Positions 33,661 to 41,728 of a DNA stretch of 64,000 nucleotides are shown in pieces. The position numbers and the translations under genes were made by a program. The first letter of the stretch is position 1. The number at the start of each line of letters is the position of its first letter. The notes beneath the pieces are model-generated. The model searched no databases. It had not been told where the DNA came from and saw only the letters and a program-made list of their open reading frames with translations. The stretch comes from Lachnospiraceae bacterium (GTDB taxonomy: Bacteria; Bacillota; Clostridia; Lachnospirales; Lachnospiraceae): the NCBI GenBank assembly GCA_022791635.1, contig JAAVZL010000020.1, positions 42,877 to 106,876 of the forward strand, written 5' to 3'.

Positions 33661-33888
33661 TCCAAACCCTGTAACAAGCTCCAGTTCAATCCCTTCCTCT
33701 GCAAAATACCCCTCCTCAATGGCCACATACTGAGGCGCATAGAAGATAGAGTGAGCCACCTCATTGAGAGTAACCTTTGTAAGCTCGCCGGAGGCGGCAG
33801 GCGTGTCTTTGCCGCTGCAGGCGGCAATCCCGATGGTGATGAGCGCCAGTGCTGTGGCAGCCAGCACGGCAGGCAGTTTCTTTTTCAT
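33652..33888 (-). pseudogene. Truncated ABC substrate-binding lipoprotein (NMT1/SsuA-like)
   Basis: The first 78 residues of a periplasmic-type binding protein: signal peptide, lipobox IAAC with Cys24, then LTKVTLNEVAHSIFYAPQYVAIEEGYFAEEGIELELVTGFGA before an early stop. Intact homologues continue for about 250 more residues (typically GADKVMTAL...). The 5' end is intact, with AAGGAGG upstream of the start at 33888. The break coincides with the prophage edge, so integration inside this gene is the simplest explanation. The missing part should lie at the other prophage end. Confidence 0.8.
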
Positions 33889-33966
33889 ATGATTTCCTCC
33901 TTTTTCCTAATGGTATACCATATGAAGAGATTGCAAAAATGTGATAGAAAGATAGGGCGCTTCCTC

Positions 33967-33995
33967 TTGTATTCCCCGGAAGCATTCCTTATAAT
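33967..33995 (+). promoter_or_regulatory. Promoter of the PHP gene
   Basis: TTGTAT at 33967-33972, 17-nt spacer, consensus TATAAT at 33990-33995, ahead of ATG 34038. A 12-bp palindrome ATGGTATACCAT (33910-33921) nearer the divergent lipoprotein gene may be an operator for the latter. Confidence 0.75.
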
Positions 33996-34037
33996 AAGGT
34001 GAGAACGTACCGGAAAACAACAAGAGGAGATTATGAA

Positions 34038-34760
34038 ATGATGAGAGACATTCTGGATACCCACACCCACACCCTGGCCAGCGGCCATGCCTACAGCACC
34101 ATCCGGGAAAATACTCGGGCGGCCTTTCGGAAGGGTCTTGAGCTTCTGGCAATTACCGAGCATGCCCCCTGCCTTATCGGGAGCTGTCAGACCATCTATT
34201 TTCAGAATCTGCGGGTGGTGGATCGAAATGCCTATGAGGTAGAGCTTCTGATGGGAGTGGAGCTGAATATTCTTGATCAGCAGGGAAATGTGGACCTGGA
34301 GGTTCGGACTCTTAGGCAGATGGATGTTGCCATAGCCAGCCTTCACACGCCCTGCTTCACTCCGGGGAGCCGGGAATACAACACCCAGGCCTGCATAAAC
34401 GCCATGAGGAATCCGTATGTCAACATTCTGGGACATCCGGATGATCCCCGATATCCCGTAGACTTTCGGGCTTTGGTGCAGGCGGCCAAGGAGCATGAAG
34501 TGCTTCTGGAGCTGAATAACAGTTCCTTAAGACCGGGAGGATCCAGGAAGAATGCCAGAGGATTGGATATGGAAATGCTTAAGCTTTGTATGGAATACGA
34601 GGCGCCCATTGTCATCGGAAGCGATGCCCATGTGGACACGGATGTGGGACGCCATGACGAGGCCCTGGCGCTTTTGGAGGAACTGGAGTTTCCGGAGAGT
34701 CTGGTGGTGAACCGTTCCGTGGAGGAGCTGAAAAAATATGTAAATCGTTTCCGAAAATAA
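34038..34760 (+). CDS. PHP-family phosphoesterase (YcdX-like)
   Basis: A 240-residue product from ATG 34038, about 8 nt after GAGGAG. The metal-binding motifs of the PHP domain are present: DTHTHT (near residue 6), ITEHAP, GVELNI, SLHTP, LGHPDDPRYP and SDAHVD near residue 197. YcdX-like PHP proteins are trinuclear metal phosphatases of uncertain substrate. The gene is monocistronic, with its own promoter. Confidence in the fold is high; the substrate is unknown. Confidence 0.88.
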   Translation: MMRDILDTHTHTLASGHAYSTIRENTRAAFRKGLELLAITEHAPCLIGSCQTIYFQNLRVVDRNAYEVELLMGVELNILDQQGNVDLEVRTLRQMDVAIASLHTPCFTPGSREYNTQACINAMRNPYVNILGHPDDPRYPVDFRALVQAAKEHEVLLELNNSSLRPGGSRKNARGLDMEMLKLCMEYEAPIVIGSDAHVDTDVGRHDEALALLEELEFPESLVVNRSVEELKKYVNRFRK

Positions 34761-34811
34761 GCTGTTGCTGTAAAATAAGCTGTTGAATTTTACATCAAAT
34801 CAGGCTATACT
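34754..34811 (+). promoter_or_regulatory. Promoter of the Phd/ParE pair with direct repeats
   Basis: TTGAAT at 34783-34788, 17-nt spacer, TATACT at 34806-34811. Two copies of AAAATAAGCTGTTG (34754-34767 and 34772-34785) lie 18 bp apart; the second covers the -35 element. They are likely operator sites for the antitoxin-toxin complex. Confidence 0.7.
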
Positions 34812-34836
34812 AAGGGCAGGAAGGGAGGATGTGATT

Positions 34837-35097
34837 ATGCCTAATATCAAACCAATCTCTGACTTGAGAAATTACAGTGACGTGCTCCGTGATGTATCTG
34901 TGGGCGCACCGGTCTTTCTTACCAAAAACGGACGTGGGCGTTATGCAATTATCGATATGCAGGATTATGAAAAAACACAGGCTACCCTGAAGCTTATGAG
35001 TGAGCTTGCAAAAGGGAAAAAATCAGGAGAGGAAAAGGGATGGCTTTCGTCCTCGGATGTGAGAGCGCATTTCAGGGCAAAGGCAAATGAAGAATAG
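34837..35097 (+). CDS. Phd/YefM-family antitoxin
   Basis: An 86-residue product from ATG 34837 after GGGAGG. The first 50 residues (PNIKPISDLRNYSDVLRDVSVGAPVFLTKNGRGRYAIIDMQDYEK) match the Phd/YefM DNA-binding fold. The C-terminal charged tail would wrap the toxin. It overlaps the toxin gene by 11 nt. It neutralises the toxin and represses the operon. Confidence 0.9.
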   Translation: MPNIKPISDLRNYSDVLRDVSVGAPVFLTKNGRGRYAIIDMQDYEKTQATLKLMSELAKGKKSGEEKGWLSSSDVRAHFRAKANEE

Positions 35098-35413
35098 CAT
35101 CCACTACTCCCCGGAAGCCCAAAATGACCTTGACGAAATCTGGGAGTATATTACCTTTGAGCTATGCAATCCGCAAGCCGCTGAAAACGCCGTAAACAAA
35201 ATCATGGGCATGGTTGATGAACTGGAAAGCTTTTCAGAAATCGGTGCTCCGCTGTCCTCTGTGACAGATATCGAAAGCGATTATCGTTTTCTCACCGGTG
35301 GAAATTATATGGTTTTCTACCGTGTGAATGGGAAGGATGTATACATTGACCGTATTCTTTACGGCAGACGGGATTATCTTCGGATTCTGTTTCCTGATCT
35401 GCCGCCCGTCTGA
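35087..35413 (+). CDS. RelE/ParE-family toxin
   Basis: A 108-residue protein with the ParE/RelE pattern: YSPEAQNDLDEIWEYITFEL, then IGAPLSSVTDIESDYRFLTGGNYMVFYRVNGKDVYIDRILYGRRDYLRILF. The IDRILYGRRD strand is diagnostic. ParE members poison DNA gyrase; RelE members cleave mRNA in the ribosome, and the sequence fits ParE better. The pair lies in host sequence just outside the prophage. Confidence 0.88.
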   Translation: MKNSIHYSPEAQNDLDEIWEYITFELCNPQAAENAVNKIMGMVDELESFSEIGAPLSSVTDIESDYRFLTGGNYMVFYRVNGKDVYIDRILYGRRDYLRILFPDLPPV

Positions 35414-35533
35414 ACAATAACATAAATTTTCACGTTTCCGAAAATAATCAGTAAAACCATAGACTTTAAAATTTTACTGTGCTAAAATGTCTATAGAAAA
35501 ATGTCCCATGGATTTTTATAGAAGGAGAGAGCC

Positions 35534-35839
35534 GTGAATAAGAAGATAAGGACCGAAGCTGTGGATTATTTGTTTGAGGCCATACTGAGTCTGGAGAATA
35601 AGGAGGAGTGCTACACCTTTTTCGAGGATGTGTGCACCATCAATGAGCTGCTGTCCTTGTCCCAGCGCTTTGAGGTAGCCAAGATGCTGCGGCAGCAGAA
35701 AACTTATCTGGAGATTGCGGAGAAGACAGGCGCCTCCACGGCTACCATAAGCAGGGTGAACCGTTCCTTGAATTATGGAAATGACGGTTACGATCTGGTC
35801 TTTGGCCGGATAGCGAAGAAGGAGGAGCAAAAGCCTTAG
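35534..35839 (+). CDS. YerC/YecD family TrpR-like regulator
   Basis: A 101-residue product from GTG 35534 after AAGGAGAG. The sequence TEAVDYLFEAILSLENKEECYTFFEDVCTINELLSLSQRFEVAKML, then TYLEIAEKTGASTATISRVNRSL, matches the YerC/TrpR-superfamily helix-turn-helix proteins common in Firmicutes. Its regulatory target is not known. It overlaps the convergent homocysteine methyltransferase gene by 4 bp. Confidence 0.9.
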   Translation: MNKKIRTEAVDYLFEAILSLENKEECYTFFEDVCTINELLSLSQRFEVAKMLRQQKTYLEIAEKTGASTATISRVNRSLNYGNDGYDLVFGRIAKKEEQKP

Positions 35840-36717
35840 GAATTCCTTCCGATGACCTTACAAAGCTCCCGGATATAGGCGGGATCCGTTCCGCAGCAGC
35901 CTCCGAGAAGAGTGGCTCCGGCTTTATAGAGGGCCTTCATGTGAAGGCTGAATTCCTCCGGTCCCATGCTGTAGAGCGCCTCACCGGTTTCCGTAATGGT
36001 TGGCATGCCGGCATTGGGCTTGGCAATCACGGGAATGGATACGCACTCCCGGATTCCGGCGATCACGGCCTCCAGCTGATCCGGTCCTACGGAGCAGTTA
36101 CAGCCTACCGCGTCTGCCCCCACGGCTTCCAGAGTTTCTACCGCATCGTAAATATTTCCCCCAAAGAAAAGGCTCCCGTCAGATTCTATGGTCAGGCTGC
36201 AGAGAACGGGAAGCTCACAGACCTGGGAGGCTGCGTCCAGGATTACCATAGTCTCGTCGGCCGCCATCATGGTTTCCGCCACAAGCAAATCCACTCCGGC
36301 CTCTGCAAGATAAGAGATCTGTTCCTTATAGGCTTCAAAGAGGGTATCATAGGGCATTTCTCCCATAGGCTCCATTAATTTTCCCGTGGTACTGATATCG
36401 CCGGCCACCAAGGCTTTTCCCTGGGCAGCTTCCTTGGAAATGCGCACCAGATCGTGATTTAGACGCTTTGCCTCATGGGCGAGCCCATGGCTCTCGAGAC
36501 TGATGGGATTTGCGAGAAAGGTGGGGGCGTAAACCACATCGGCTCCCGCCCGAATATAATTTTTCTGAAGCTCAATCAAAGGCTTTGGATGCTCTGAAAT
36601 CCAAAGCTCCGAGCAGGTTCCCCGGGGCATTCCTGCCTTTAAAAGGTTGGAGCCGGTGGCTCCGTCCAAGATTAGAGGCCCCTGGACCATCCGTTCCTTA
36701 AATTCTTTTTTTGTCAT
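35836..36717 (-). CDS. Homocysteine S-methyltransferase family protein
   Basis: A 293-residue zinc enzyme related to the N-terminal domain of methionine synthase, transferring a methyl group to homocysteine. Evidence: ILDGATGSNL at the start, the barrel pattern, the zinc cysteine in VGCNCSVGPD and the C-terminal zinc pair in LLGGCCGTDP. It lacks the folate, cobalamin and activation domains of MetH, so it may use another donor or work with separate subunits. It stands alone here, converging on yerC. Confidence 0.88.
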   Translation of the reverse strand: MTKKEFKERMVQGPLILDGATGSNLLKAGMPRGTCSELWISEHPKPLIELQKNYIRAGADVVYAPTFLANPISLESHGLAHEAKRLNHDLVRISKEAAQGKALVAGDISTTGKLMEPMGEMPYDTLFEAYKEQISYLAEAGVDLLVAETMMAADETMVILDAASQVCELPVLCSLTIESDGSLFFGGNIYDAVETLEAVGADAVGCNCSVGPDQLEAVIAGIRECVSIPVIAKPNAGMPTITETGEALYSMGPEEFSLHMKALYKAGATLLGGCCGTDPAYIRELCKVIGRNS

Positions 36718-36848
36718 GGAAATTCCTCGCTTTGTTTGTCATTGTTTTCCAAAATCCGGTTGTGAAATGTTTTTGGAAGTGTATACGGAGGGCGTCTTTG
36801 TTTAGTATAATACAGGAGGCGGTCAGGATGCAAGACCCGGAAAGGGTA

Positions 36849-36877
36849 TTGTCAGAAAAGAGGGATTGTGCTAGAAT
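36849..36877 (+). promoter_or_regulatory. Promoter of rnpB
   Basis: TTGTCA at 36849-36854, 17-nt spacer, TAGAAT at 36872-36877. The start would be near 36885, matching the 5' end of the RNase P RNA. Confidence 0.8.
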
Positions 36878-36885
36878 AAGAAACC

Positions 36886-37227
36886 GTAAGTAAGGTAAAT
36901 GTTCGCGGCTGACAATGCCAAAAGGCGTCAGGTGAGGAAAGTCCGGGCTCCAGAGGGCAGGATGCCGGATAACGTCCGGTGGAGGCGACTCCAAGGATAG
37001 TGCAACAGAAATGTACCGCCAGGCAACTGGTAAGGGTGGAAGGGCAGTGTAAGAGACTACCGCCCGTCTGGCAACAGACGGGGCACATGTAAACCCCATC
37101 CGGAGCAAGACCGAAAAGAAACGCAGGCCGGCCCGGCTGTTTCAGGTGGGTTGCTGGACTCTGCCGGTGACGGCAGAGCTAGATAGATGAACATTCACGA
37201 CATAACCCGGCTTATCGCCTTGCTTAC
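36886..37227 (+). ncRNA. rnpB: RNase P RNA
   Basis: The catalytic RNA of RNase P, which matures the 5' ends of tRNAs. Conserved blocks: GAGGAAAGTCCGGGCTCC near 36936, AGGATAGTGCAACAGAAA, GGGTGGAAGGGCAGTG, GAGCAAGACCGAAAAGAA and the 3' GATGAACATTCACGACA segment. The ends pair as P1 (GTAAGTAAGG with CCTTGCTTAC). About 342 nt. Confidence 0.95.
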
Positions 37228-37270
37228 CTGAAAATCAAATGTGCCGGCTGCCGGTGCATAGAGGTTTTGT

Positions 37271-37324
37271 GGTACCCTTCTCTGACAGAAGCAGGAATGC
37301 ACTGCCAGGGAAGGGTGTCCTTTT
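37271..37324 (+). terminator. Terminator downstream of rnpB
   Basis: ACCCTTC (37274-37280) pairs with GAAGGGT (37310-37316), extended by G-U pairs, followed by T4 at 37321-37324. The loop is long. Confidence 0.6.
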
Positions 37325-37326
37325 GC

Positions 37327-37707
37327 CTATTCATCCTCCATGTCCTCCGGATCAAATTCCGGCATGGCTCCGATGTTCTGGGTGTTGAGGGTCCGGCGCT
37401 TTAAGCGCTGCTCCTCGGACTGCTCCAGGATAAAGTCCTTCACGGCCCGGGCATTTTTGATATGCAAAAGCTCCAGCCTTGGGTGGGTAATGTCGCCGGT
37501 GCTGCAGACTACGGTTCCCAGACCGAAGATGCGCTCAAAGAGGCTGGAGTTTAAGGTGACATCCTGAATTTTGTACATGTAGCAGTCATTTTCCTTATGA
37601 TTCAGAAAACCCTCGTTGATAGTGAGGACCTCCGGTCTGACGGTGTAGGTGGTAAAGGTGAGGGGAAGTCCCAGGAAGACCCATCTTTTTTTCTCTTTAA
37701 ATTCCAT
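37327..37707 (-). CDS. Bacterial PH-domain (bPH2/YdbT-like) protein
   Basis: A 126-residue protein without a membrane helix. It has the bacterial PH-like pattern [54 protein letters not shown], ending in helix [18 protein letters not shown] and an acidic tail. Related YdbT/DUF304 domains are often membrane-anchored; this one is soluble. Function is unknown. The gene is convergent with rnpB. Confidence 0.8.
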   Translation of the reverse strand: MEFKEKKRWVFLGLPLTFTTYTVRPEVLTINEGFLNHKENDCYMYKIQDVTLNSSLFERIFGLGTVVCSTGDITHPRLELLHIKNARAVKDFILEQSEEQRLKRRTLNTQNIGAMPEFDPEDMEDE

Positions 37708-37805
37708 TTTGCAGCTCCTTTCAATAGGGATGTATAAATAAGCTGAAAACTCTTTGTTCTGCTATTAATATACTAGAAAAATGCTGATTTTGCAAAATAA
37801 ATTTA

Positions 37806-37834
37806 TTGAAATCCTATGCGGTTTGATGTAACAT
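37806..37834 (+). promoter_or_regulatory. Promoter of pyrBI
   Basis: TTGAAA at 37806-37811, 17-nt spacer, TAACAT at 37829-37834. The roughly 60-nt leader contains a short stem TACCCT/AGGGTA (about 37856-37876) before the GGAGG of pyrB. No PyrR-type site is recognised. Confidence 0.65.
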
Positions 37835-37902
37835 AGTACAGGAATCTTTATAACCTACCCTTGTGCACTGAGGGTATTGTTTCGGTAAATGATGGAGGTA
37901 TT

Positions 37903-38820
37903 ATGAGACATTTGATGAGCCCCTTGGATTTTTCCGTGGAGGAGCTTTCCAAGCTTCTTGACCTGGCAGGGGATATTGAGAAAAATCCGGCAAAATATGC
38001 ACACGCCTGTGACGGAAAGGTTCTGGCGACCTTGTTTTATGAACCGAGTACACGGACGAGGCTGAGCTTTGAATCGGCTATGATCCATTTAGGCGGCCAG
38101 GTACTTGGCTTCTCCAGTGCGGCGTCCAGCTCCGCGGCAAAGGGAGAAAGTGTTTCCGACACAATTCGTATGATTTCTTGTTACGCTGACATCTGTGCCA
38201 TGCGACATCCCAAGGAGGGAGCTCCGATGGTGGCCACAGCGGTTTCTTCTATTCCAGTGATCAACGCCGGAGACGGCGGGCATCAGCATCCCACACAGAC
38301 TTTAACTGATTTGATGACGATTCGTTCTCTTAAGGGGCGTTTGGACGGCCTGACGATTGGACTTTGCGGGGATTTGAAGTTTGGGCGGACAGTGCATTCG
38401 CTTATCAATGCGCTGGTAAGGTATGAGAATATTTCGTTTGTGTTTATCTCGCCGGAGGAGCTTCGGATTCCGGGGTATATCCGGGAGGATGTGCTGGATG
38501 AGAAGGGCGTGCCTTATCAGGAGGTGGAGCGTCTGGAGGATGTGATTGGCGGCTTGGATCTGCTTTATATGACCAGGGTGCAGAGGGAGAGGTTCTTTAA
38601 TGAGGAGGATTATGTGAGATTGAAGGATTTCTATATTCTCGATAAGGCGAAGATGGCTCTGGCCGGGCCGGATATGCTGGTGCTGCATCCACTTCCCAGG
38701 GTGAATGAGATCTCGGTGGAGGTGGACAGTGATCCAAGGGCGGCTTATTTTAAGCAGGTGCAGTTTGGGGTTTATGTGCGTATGGCCTTGATTCTTACGC
38801 TGTTGGAGGTGCGTGTGTAA
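37903..38820 (+). CDS. pyrB: Aspartate carbamoyltransferase catalytic subunit
   Basis: A 305-residue product from ATG 37903 after GGAGG. It makes carbamoyl-aspartate from aspartate and carbamoyl phosphate, the first committed pyrimidine step. Carbamoyl-phosphate motif [15 protein letters not shown] is at about 51-65, [18 protein letters not shown] at about 126-143, and [11 protein letters not shown] near 266. It overlaps pyrI by 1 nt. The presence of pyrI means the allosteric class B enzyme. Confidence 0.96.
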   Translation: MRHLMSPLDFSVEELSKLLDLAGDIEKNPAKYAHACDGKVLATLFYEPSTRTRLSFESAMIHLGGQVLGFSSAASSSAAKGESVSDTIRMISCYADICAMRHPKEGAPMVATAVSSIPVINAGDGGHQHPTQTLTDLMTIRSLKGRLDGLTIGLCGDLKFGRTVHSLINALVRYENISFVFISPEELRIPGYIREDVLDEKGVPYQEVERLEDVIGGLDLLYMTRVQRERFFNEEDYVRLKDFYILDKAKMALAGPDMLVLHPLPRVNEISVEVDSDPRAAYFKQVQFGVYVRMALILTLLEVRV

Positions 38821-39257
38821 TGGCGAGTATTCTGAATGTTGGACGGATTGCGGAGGGGTTTGTGTTAGATCATATTCAGGCGGGGAAGAGTATGGAGATT
38901 TATAAGTACCTGAATCTGGATAAGCTGGATTGTACGGTGGCGATTATTAAGAATGCCCGGAGTGCGAAGATGGGGAAGAAGGATATTATGAAGATTGAGT
39001 GCCCCATTGATTACATAGATTTGGAGGTTTTGGGGTTTATTGATCACAATATTACGGTGAATATTGTGAAGGATGAGGAGATTGTGGAGAAGAAGGCGCT
39101 GACGCTTCCTAAGGAGATTCGAAATATTATTCGGTGCCGGAATCCTAGGTGTATTACTTCCATTGAGCAGGAGTTGGAGCAGGTGTTTCTTTTGACGAAT
39201 GAGGAGAAGGAGATTTATCGGTGTAAGTATTGTGAGGAGAAGTATAAGAGGAAGTAG
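38820..39257 (+). CDS. pyrI: Aspartate carbamoyltransferase regulatory subunit
   Basis: A 145-residue regulatory chain. The nucleotide-binding half includes GFVLDHIQAGKSMEIYKYL and DIMKIECPIDYIDLEVLGFIDHNITVNIV. The C-terminal zinc domain shows CRNPRC and CKYC pairs. It mediates CTP/ATP control of PyrB. The final codons use long runs of GAG/AAG. A long hairpin repeat follows. Confidence 0.95.
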   Translation: MASILNVGRIAEGFVLDHIQAGKSMEIYKYLNLDKLDCTVAIIKNARSAKMGKKDIMKIECPIDYIDLEVLGFIDHNITVNIVKDEEIVEKKALTLPKEIRNIIRCRNPRCITSIEQELEQVFLLTNEEKEIYRCKYCEEKYKRK

Positions 39258-39285
39258 AGGGAAAAACGGATAAAAGATGGCGGAC

Positions 39286-39499
39286 GAGGGGCGGCCCCAG
39301 CGCAAGACAGCGGATTTTCCATATCATGTGTTCGGACGGTTGGCGTACAGGATGTATGCTCTGGACGTACATTGTTTTGAGGGCTTTTGTTGAGCTTTTG
39401 GTTTTTGGAACAATGTACGGCCATATCATACACCCTGTGCGCCAACAGCCGGACACCGGATATTGGAAAGCCTGCTGTTTTGCGCTGGGGCCGCCCCTC
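39286..39499. repeat. Long-hairpin intergenic repeat, copy A
   Basis: A 214-bp imperfect palindrome between convergent pyrI and the racemase gene. The outer arm 39286-39313 pairs with 39470-39499 (GAGGGGCGG with CCGCCCCTC and onward, few mismatches). The inner part carries a core shared with copy B at 60,622-60,796: TTCCATATC, TGTTCGGACGGTT, TGCTCTG, and on the other side CAGCCGGACAC and GGATATTGG. The apical stem CGTACATTGTT/AACAATGTACG closes a T/G-rich loop. Paired positions change together between copies. Confidence 0.8.
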
Positions 39500-39523
39500 T
39501 GGTTTTCGATAAATGAAATTGGG

Positions 39524-40675
39524 TTATTCTTCTCGGGGGGTTAGGCGGCATAAGAGTTCGTTGGTGATGGTGCCGGCGGCTTGGGCCAGGTCTTCGGCGT
39601 GGAGGGTGTGGGGGCCGTCGGTTCCTAGGAGGGTGACGATGTCGCCAGGGCGGGCGTTTGGGATGCGGGTGACATCGATAACCAGCTGGTCCATGCAGAT
39701 GTTGCCGATGATGTGGGTTTTCTGGCCTCGGAGGAGGACGGGGATTTCTTTGTTGGAGAGGCTGCGGGGGAGGCCGTCGGCGTAGCCGATGGTGACGGTG
39801 GCGATGCGCATGGGGACTTCGGCGCGGAAGTTGCGGCCGTAGCTGACGGTTTCACCGGGGCAAAGCTCTTTGACGGCGGCGATGCGGGCGTGGAGGGAGA
39901 GAACCGGGCGTAGGGGGAGCTGTTCGGAAAGTTTCGGTTCGGGGGTGCTGTAGCAGCCGTACATGGCGATGCCGATGCGGGCGTAATCTAGGGGGAGATC
40001 CGGGTAGTTGAGGATGCCGTAGCTGCTTTGGAGGTGGAGCTTTCCGGGATTTAGGCCCCGGCTTTTCAGGTGGTCTATGGTCTGGAAGAAGGTGGTGATC
40101 TGGAGTTTGGTGAAGAGGATGTCTTCCATGGTTTGGCTGTCTGCCGCGCAGAGGTGGGAGTAGGCGCCGCAGATTTGCAGGTTTTTGCAGGCGAAAAGGG
40201 AGGCGATCTCGTCGATGTGATCGGAGCGTTCGCCCAGGCGGTGCATGCCGGTGTCCAGCTTGATGTGGATTTTTATGGGGTAGTAGGCGGCTTCGTTTAG
40301 GGCCCGGGCGTGGACGCAGTCGGCGGCTGTCTGGATGAGGTCGTAGGTGGTGAGAAGGTGGACCTGGTGGGGGGAGGTGTAGCCCAGGACCAGGATTTCG
40401 CCGCGGATTCCGTGAAGGCGCAGCTCTACGCCCTCCCGGACGGTGGCTACGGCGAAGGCGTCGATTCCCAGACGGTTCAAATAGGAGGCTACGGGAACGG
40501 CTCCGTGGCCGTAGGCATCTGCCTTGACCACGGCCATAAAGCGGCAGTTTTTTGGAAGGAGGCTTTTGAGGGTCTCTACGTTGTACTTAAGATTTTCGTA
40601 GAGGATTTCTCTCCAGGCTCTCCTTTCCGGAAGCAGGCGGATGATCATGGCGTCCTGATTGATTTTTGTGATCAT
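39524..40675 (-). CDS. vanT: PLP-dependent alanine/serine racemase, VanT racemase part
   Basis: A 383-residue alanine-racemase fold enzyme. PLP-binding Lys51 lies in FMAVVKADAYGHG; other family motifs are HIKLDTGMHRLG, YARIGIAMYGCY, IGYADGLPR and NICMDQLVID. As the last gene of a VanG-type operon it should make D-Ser from L-Ser. The end GTITNELLCRL looks more like VanT than housekeeping Alr, which is a soft argument. The start at 40675 has AAAGGAGG 8 nt upstream, inside the end of the membrane gene. The split from the membrane part resembles the VanTm/VanTr layout of the VanL type. Confidence 0.85.
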   Translation of the reverse strand: MITKINQDAMIIRLLPERRAWREILYENLKYNVETLKSLLPKNCRFMAVVKADAYGHGAVPVASYLNRLGIDAFAVATVREGVELRLHGIRGEILVLGYTSPHQVHLLTTYDLIQTAADCVHARALNEAAYYPIKIHIKLDTGMHRLGERSDHIDEIASLFACKNLQICGAYSHLCAADSQTMEDILFTKLQITTFFQTIDHLKSRGLNPGKLHLQSSYGILNYPDLPLDYARIGIAMYGCYSTPEPKLSEQLPLRPVLSLHARIAAVKELCPGETVSYGRNFRAEVPMRIATVTIGYADGLPRSLSNKEIPVLLRGQKTHIIGNICMDQLVIDVTRIPNARPGDIVTLLGTDGPHTLHAEDLAQAAGTITNELLCRLTPREE

Positions 40676-40676
40676 G

Positions 40677-41726
40677 TTAGGATTCCTCCTTTTTTGGGGT
40701 TTGTGGATTTGGTGTCTTTTTCCGGCGGCTCTTTTTGGGAACTAACGAAAGAAGCTTTGTCAGAAGCAGGGAGCCTGCAAGGGTGGCAATGGTGACTGCA
40801 AGGTAGTGGAGCAGGCTGTTGTCTACAAAGACTGACAGCTTTGTGATTTTGGCGCCGCCTCTTACCAGAATGATAAAGAGGGGGTGTAGGAGATAGATGT
40901 ATAAGGGCAGATCTTTTGGGAAGGTGTTCTGCTCTTCCTCTTGGCAATCCTCTAAAAGGGAGGAGAAGAGGAAATACATTATCGGCAGCAGGAAGAGGTA
41001 CATGCTGTCGTGGCGCTGTGTGTTAAGGAGCTTGAGGGAAATGCCTTCTCCCAGGAAAAAGCCGGAGAGGACGCCCAGGGCTCCCAGGGAGAGGGCTAGG
41101 GAAGGGCGGCGTTCTGATATATCATAGCCCAGGAGAAGAAATATTGGTGCATAAAAGAGTCCGTTTCGGGTGTATTCGAATACATGGAACAGACCCCGGT
41201 AAAGGACGGATACAAAGGAGTTTTCAGGGATCAGCCCATAGTAGCTGTCTCCGAAGAGTCCTATCAGGTAGAGGAGGCCGCAGATGATGCTTACGGCTCT
41301 GAGGGGAAGGCAGGTTAGGAGCAAAAGCATGACTGTGAAGCCTAAAAGCAGGGCCGGAAGGTACCACAGGTGGTAAAAGGTTCCGTCCAGAAAAATCATT
41401 TTCAGGATTGAGAGGATTCCTGCGCCTTTGAAATGTCCGGCATAAATTCCCACGGGAAGATAGAGGGCTATGGAAATTAGGTATATGAGGCCGATGCGCT
41501 TTAGGTAGGACCGGCCATAGTCAGGATTTTTCAATGCCTTTGGCAGAACAAAGTATCCGGTTACCATAAAGAAGAAGGGAACCGCCACCCGGGCCAGGAC
41601 TCTGGTGAGAATGTAGTCGGCCTCGGGGCTTAATGAGGTCAGGGGCGAGGTGTGTATGGCGATGACCAGGAGGGCGGCCAGAAGCTTGAAGCGATCGATG
41701 GCAGGGTAAAAGTATTTGCGTTCCAT
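40677..41726 (-). CDS. VanT membrane part (acyltransferase-3-like)
   Basis: A 349-residue membrane protein with about ten helices. It begins YFYPAIDRFKLLAALLVIAIHTSP, the N-terminal signature of VanT serine racemase membrane domains and acyltransferase-3 proteins. It is thought to bring L-serine in. ATG 41726 is chosen because GGAGGT (41736-41731) lies just upstream; a TTG 12 nt earlier overlaps that site. It ends 1 nt before the racemase start, with a basic tail (KKSRRKKTPNPQTPKKEES), so the two parts are separate proteins here. Confidence 0.85.
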   Translation of the reverse strand: MERKYFYPAIDRFKLLAALLVIAIHTSPLTSLSPEADYILTRVLARVAVPFFFMVTGYFVLPKALKNPDYGRSYLKRIGLIYLISIALYLPVGIYAGHFKGAGILSILKMIFLDGTFYHLWYLPALLLGFTVMLLLLTCLPLRAVSIICGLLYLIGLFGDSYYGLIPENSFVSVLYRGLFHVFEYTRNGLFYAPIFLLLGYDISERRPSLALSLGALGVLSGFFLGEGISLKLLNTQRHDSMYLFLLPIMYFLFSSLLEDCQEEEQNTFPKDLPLYIYLLHPLFIILVRGGAKITKLSVFVDNSLLHYLAVTIATLAGSLLLTKLLSLVPKKSRRKKTPNPQTPKKEES

Positions 41727-41728
41727 GA

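Noticed and set aside
36829..36888. A 19-codon frame with AGGAGG upstream, before rnpB
   Set aside because: It overlaps the rnpB promoter and RNA start and has no recognisable product; likely chance.
39524..40795. Long plus-strand open frames opposite the van genes
   Set aside because: They have Gly/Val/Asp-rich, low-complexity composition caused by biased codons of the real minus-strand genes and lack ribosome sites.
40677..41726. Membrane gene as an independent O-acyltransferase unrelated to resistance
   Set aside because: The N-terminal signature, position between vanXY and the racemase, and overlapping ribosome site indicate a VanT membrane part.
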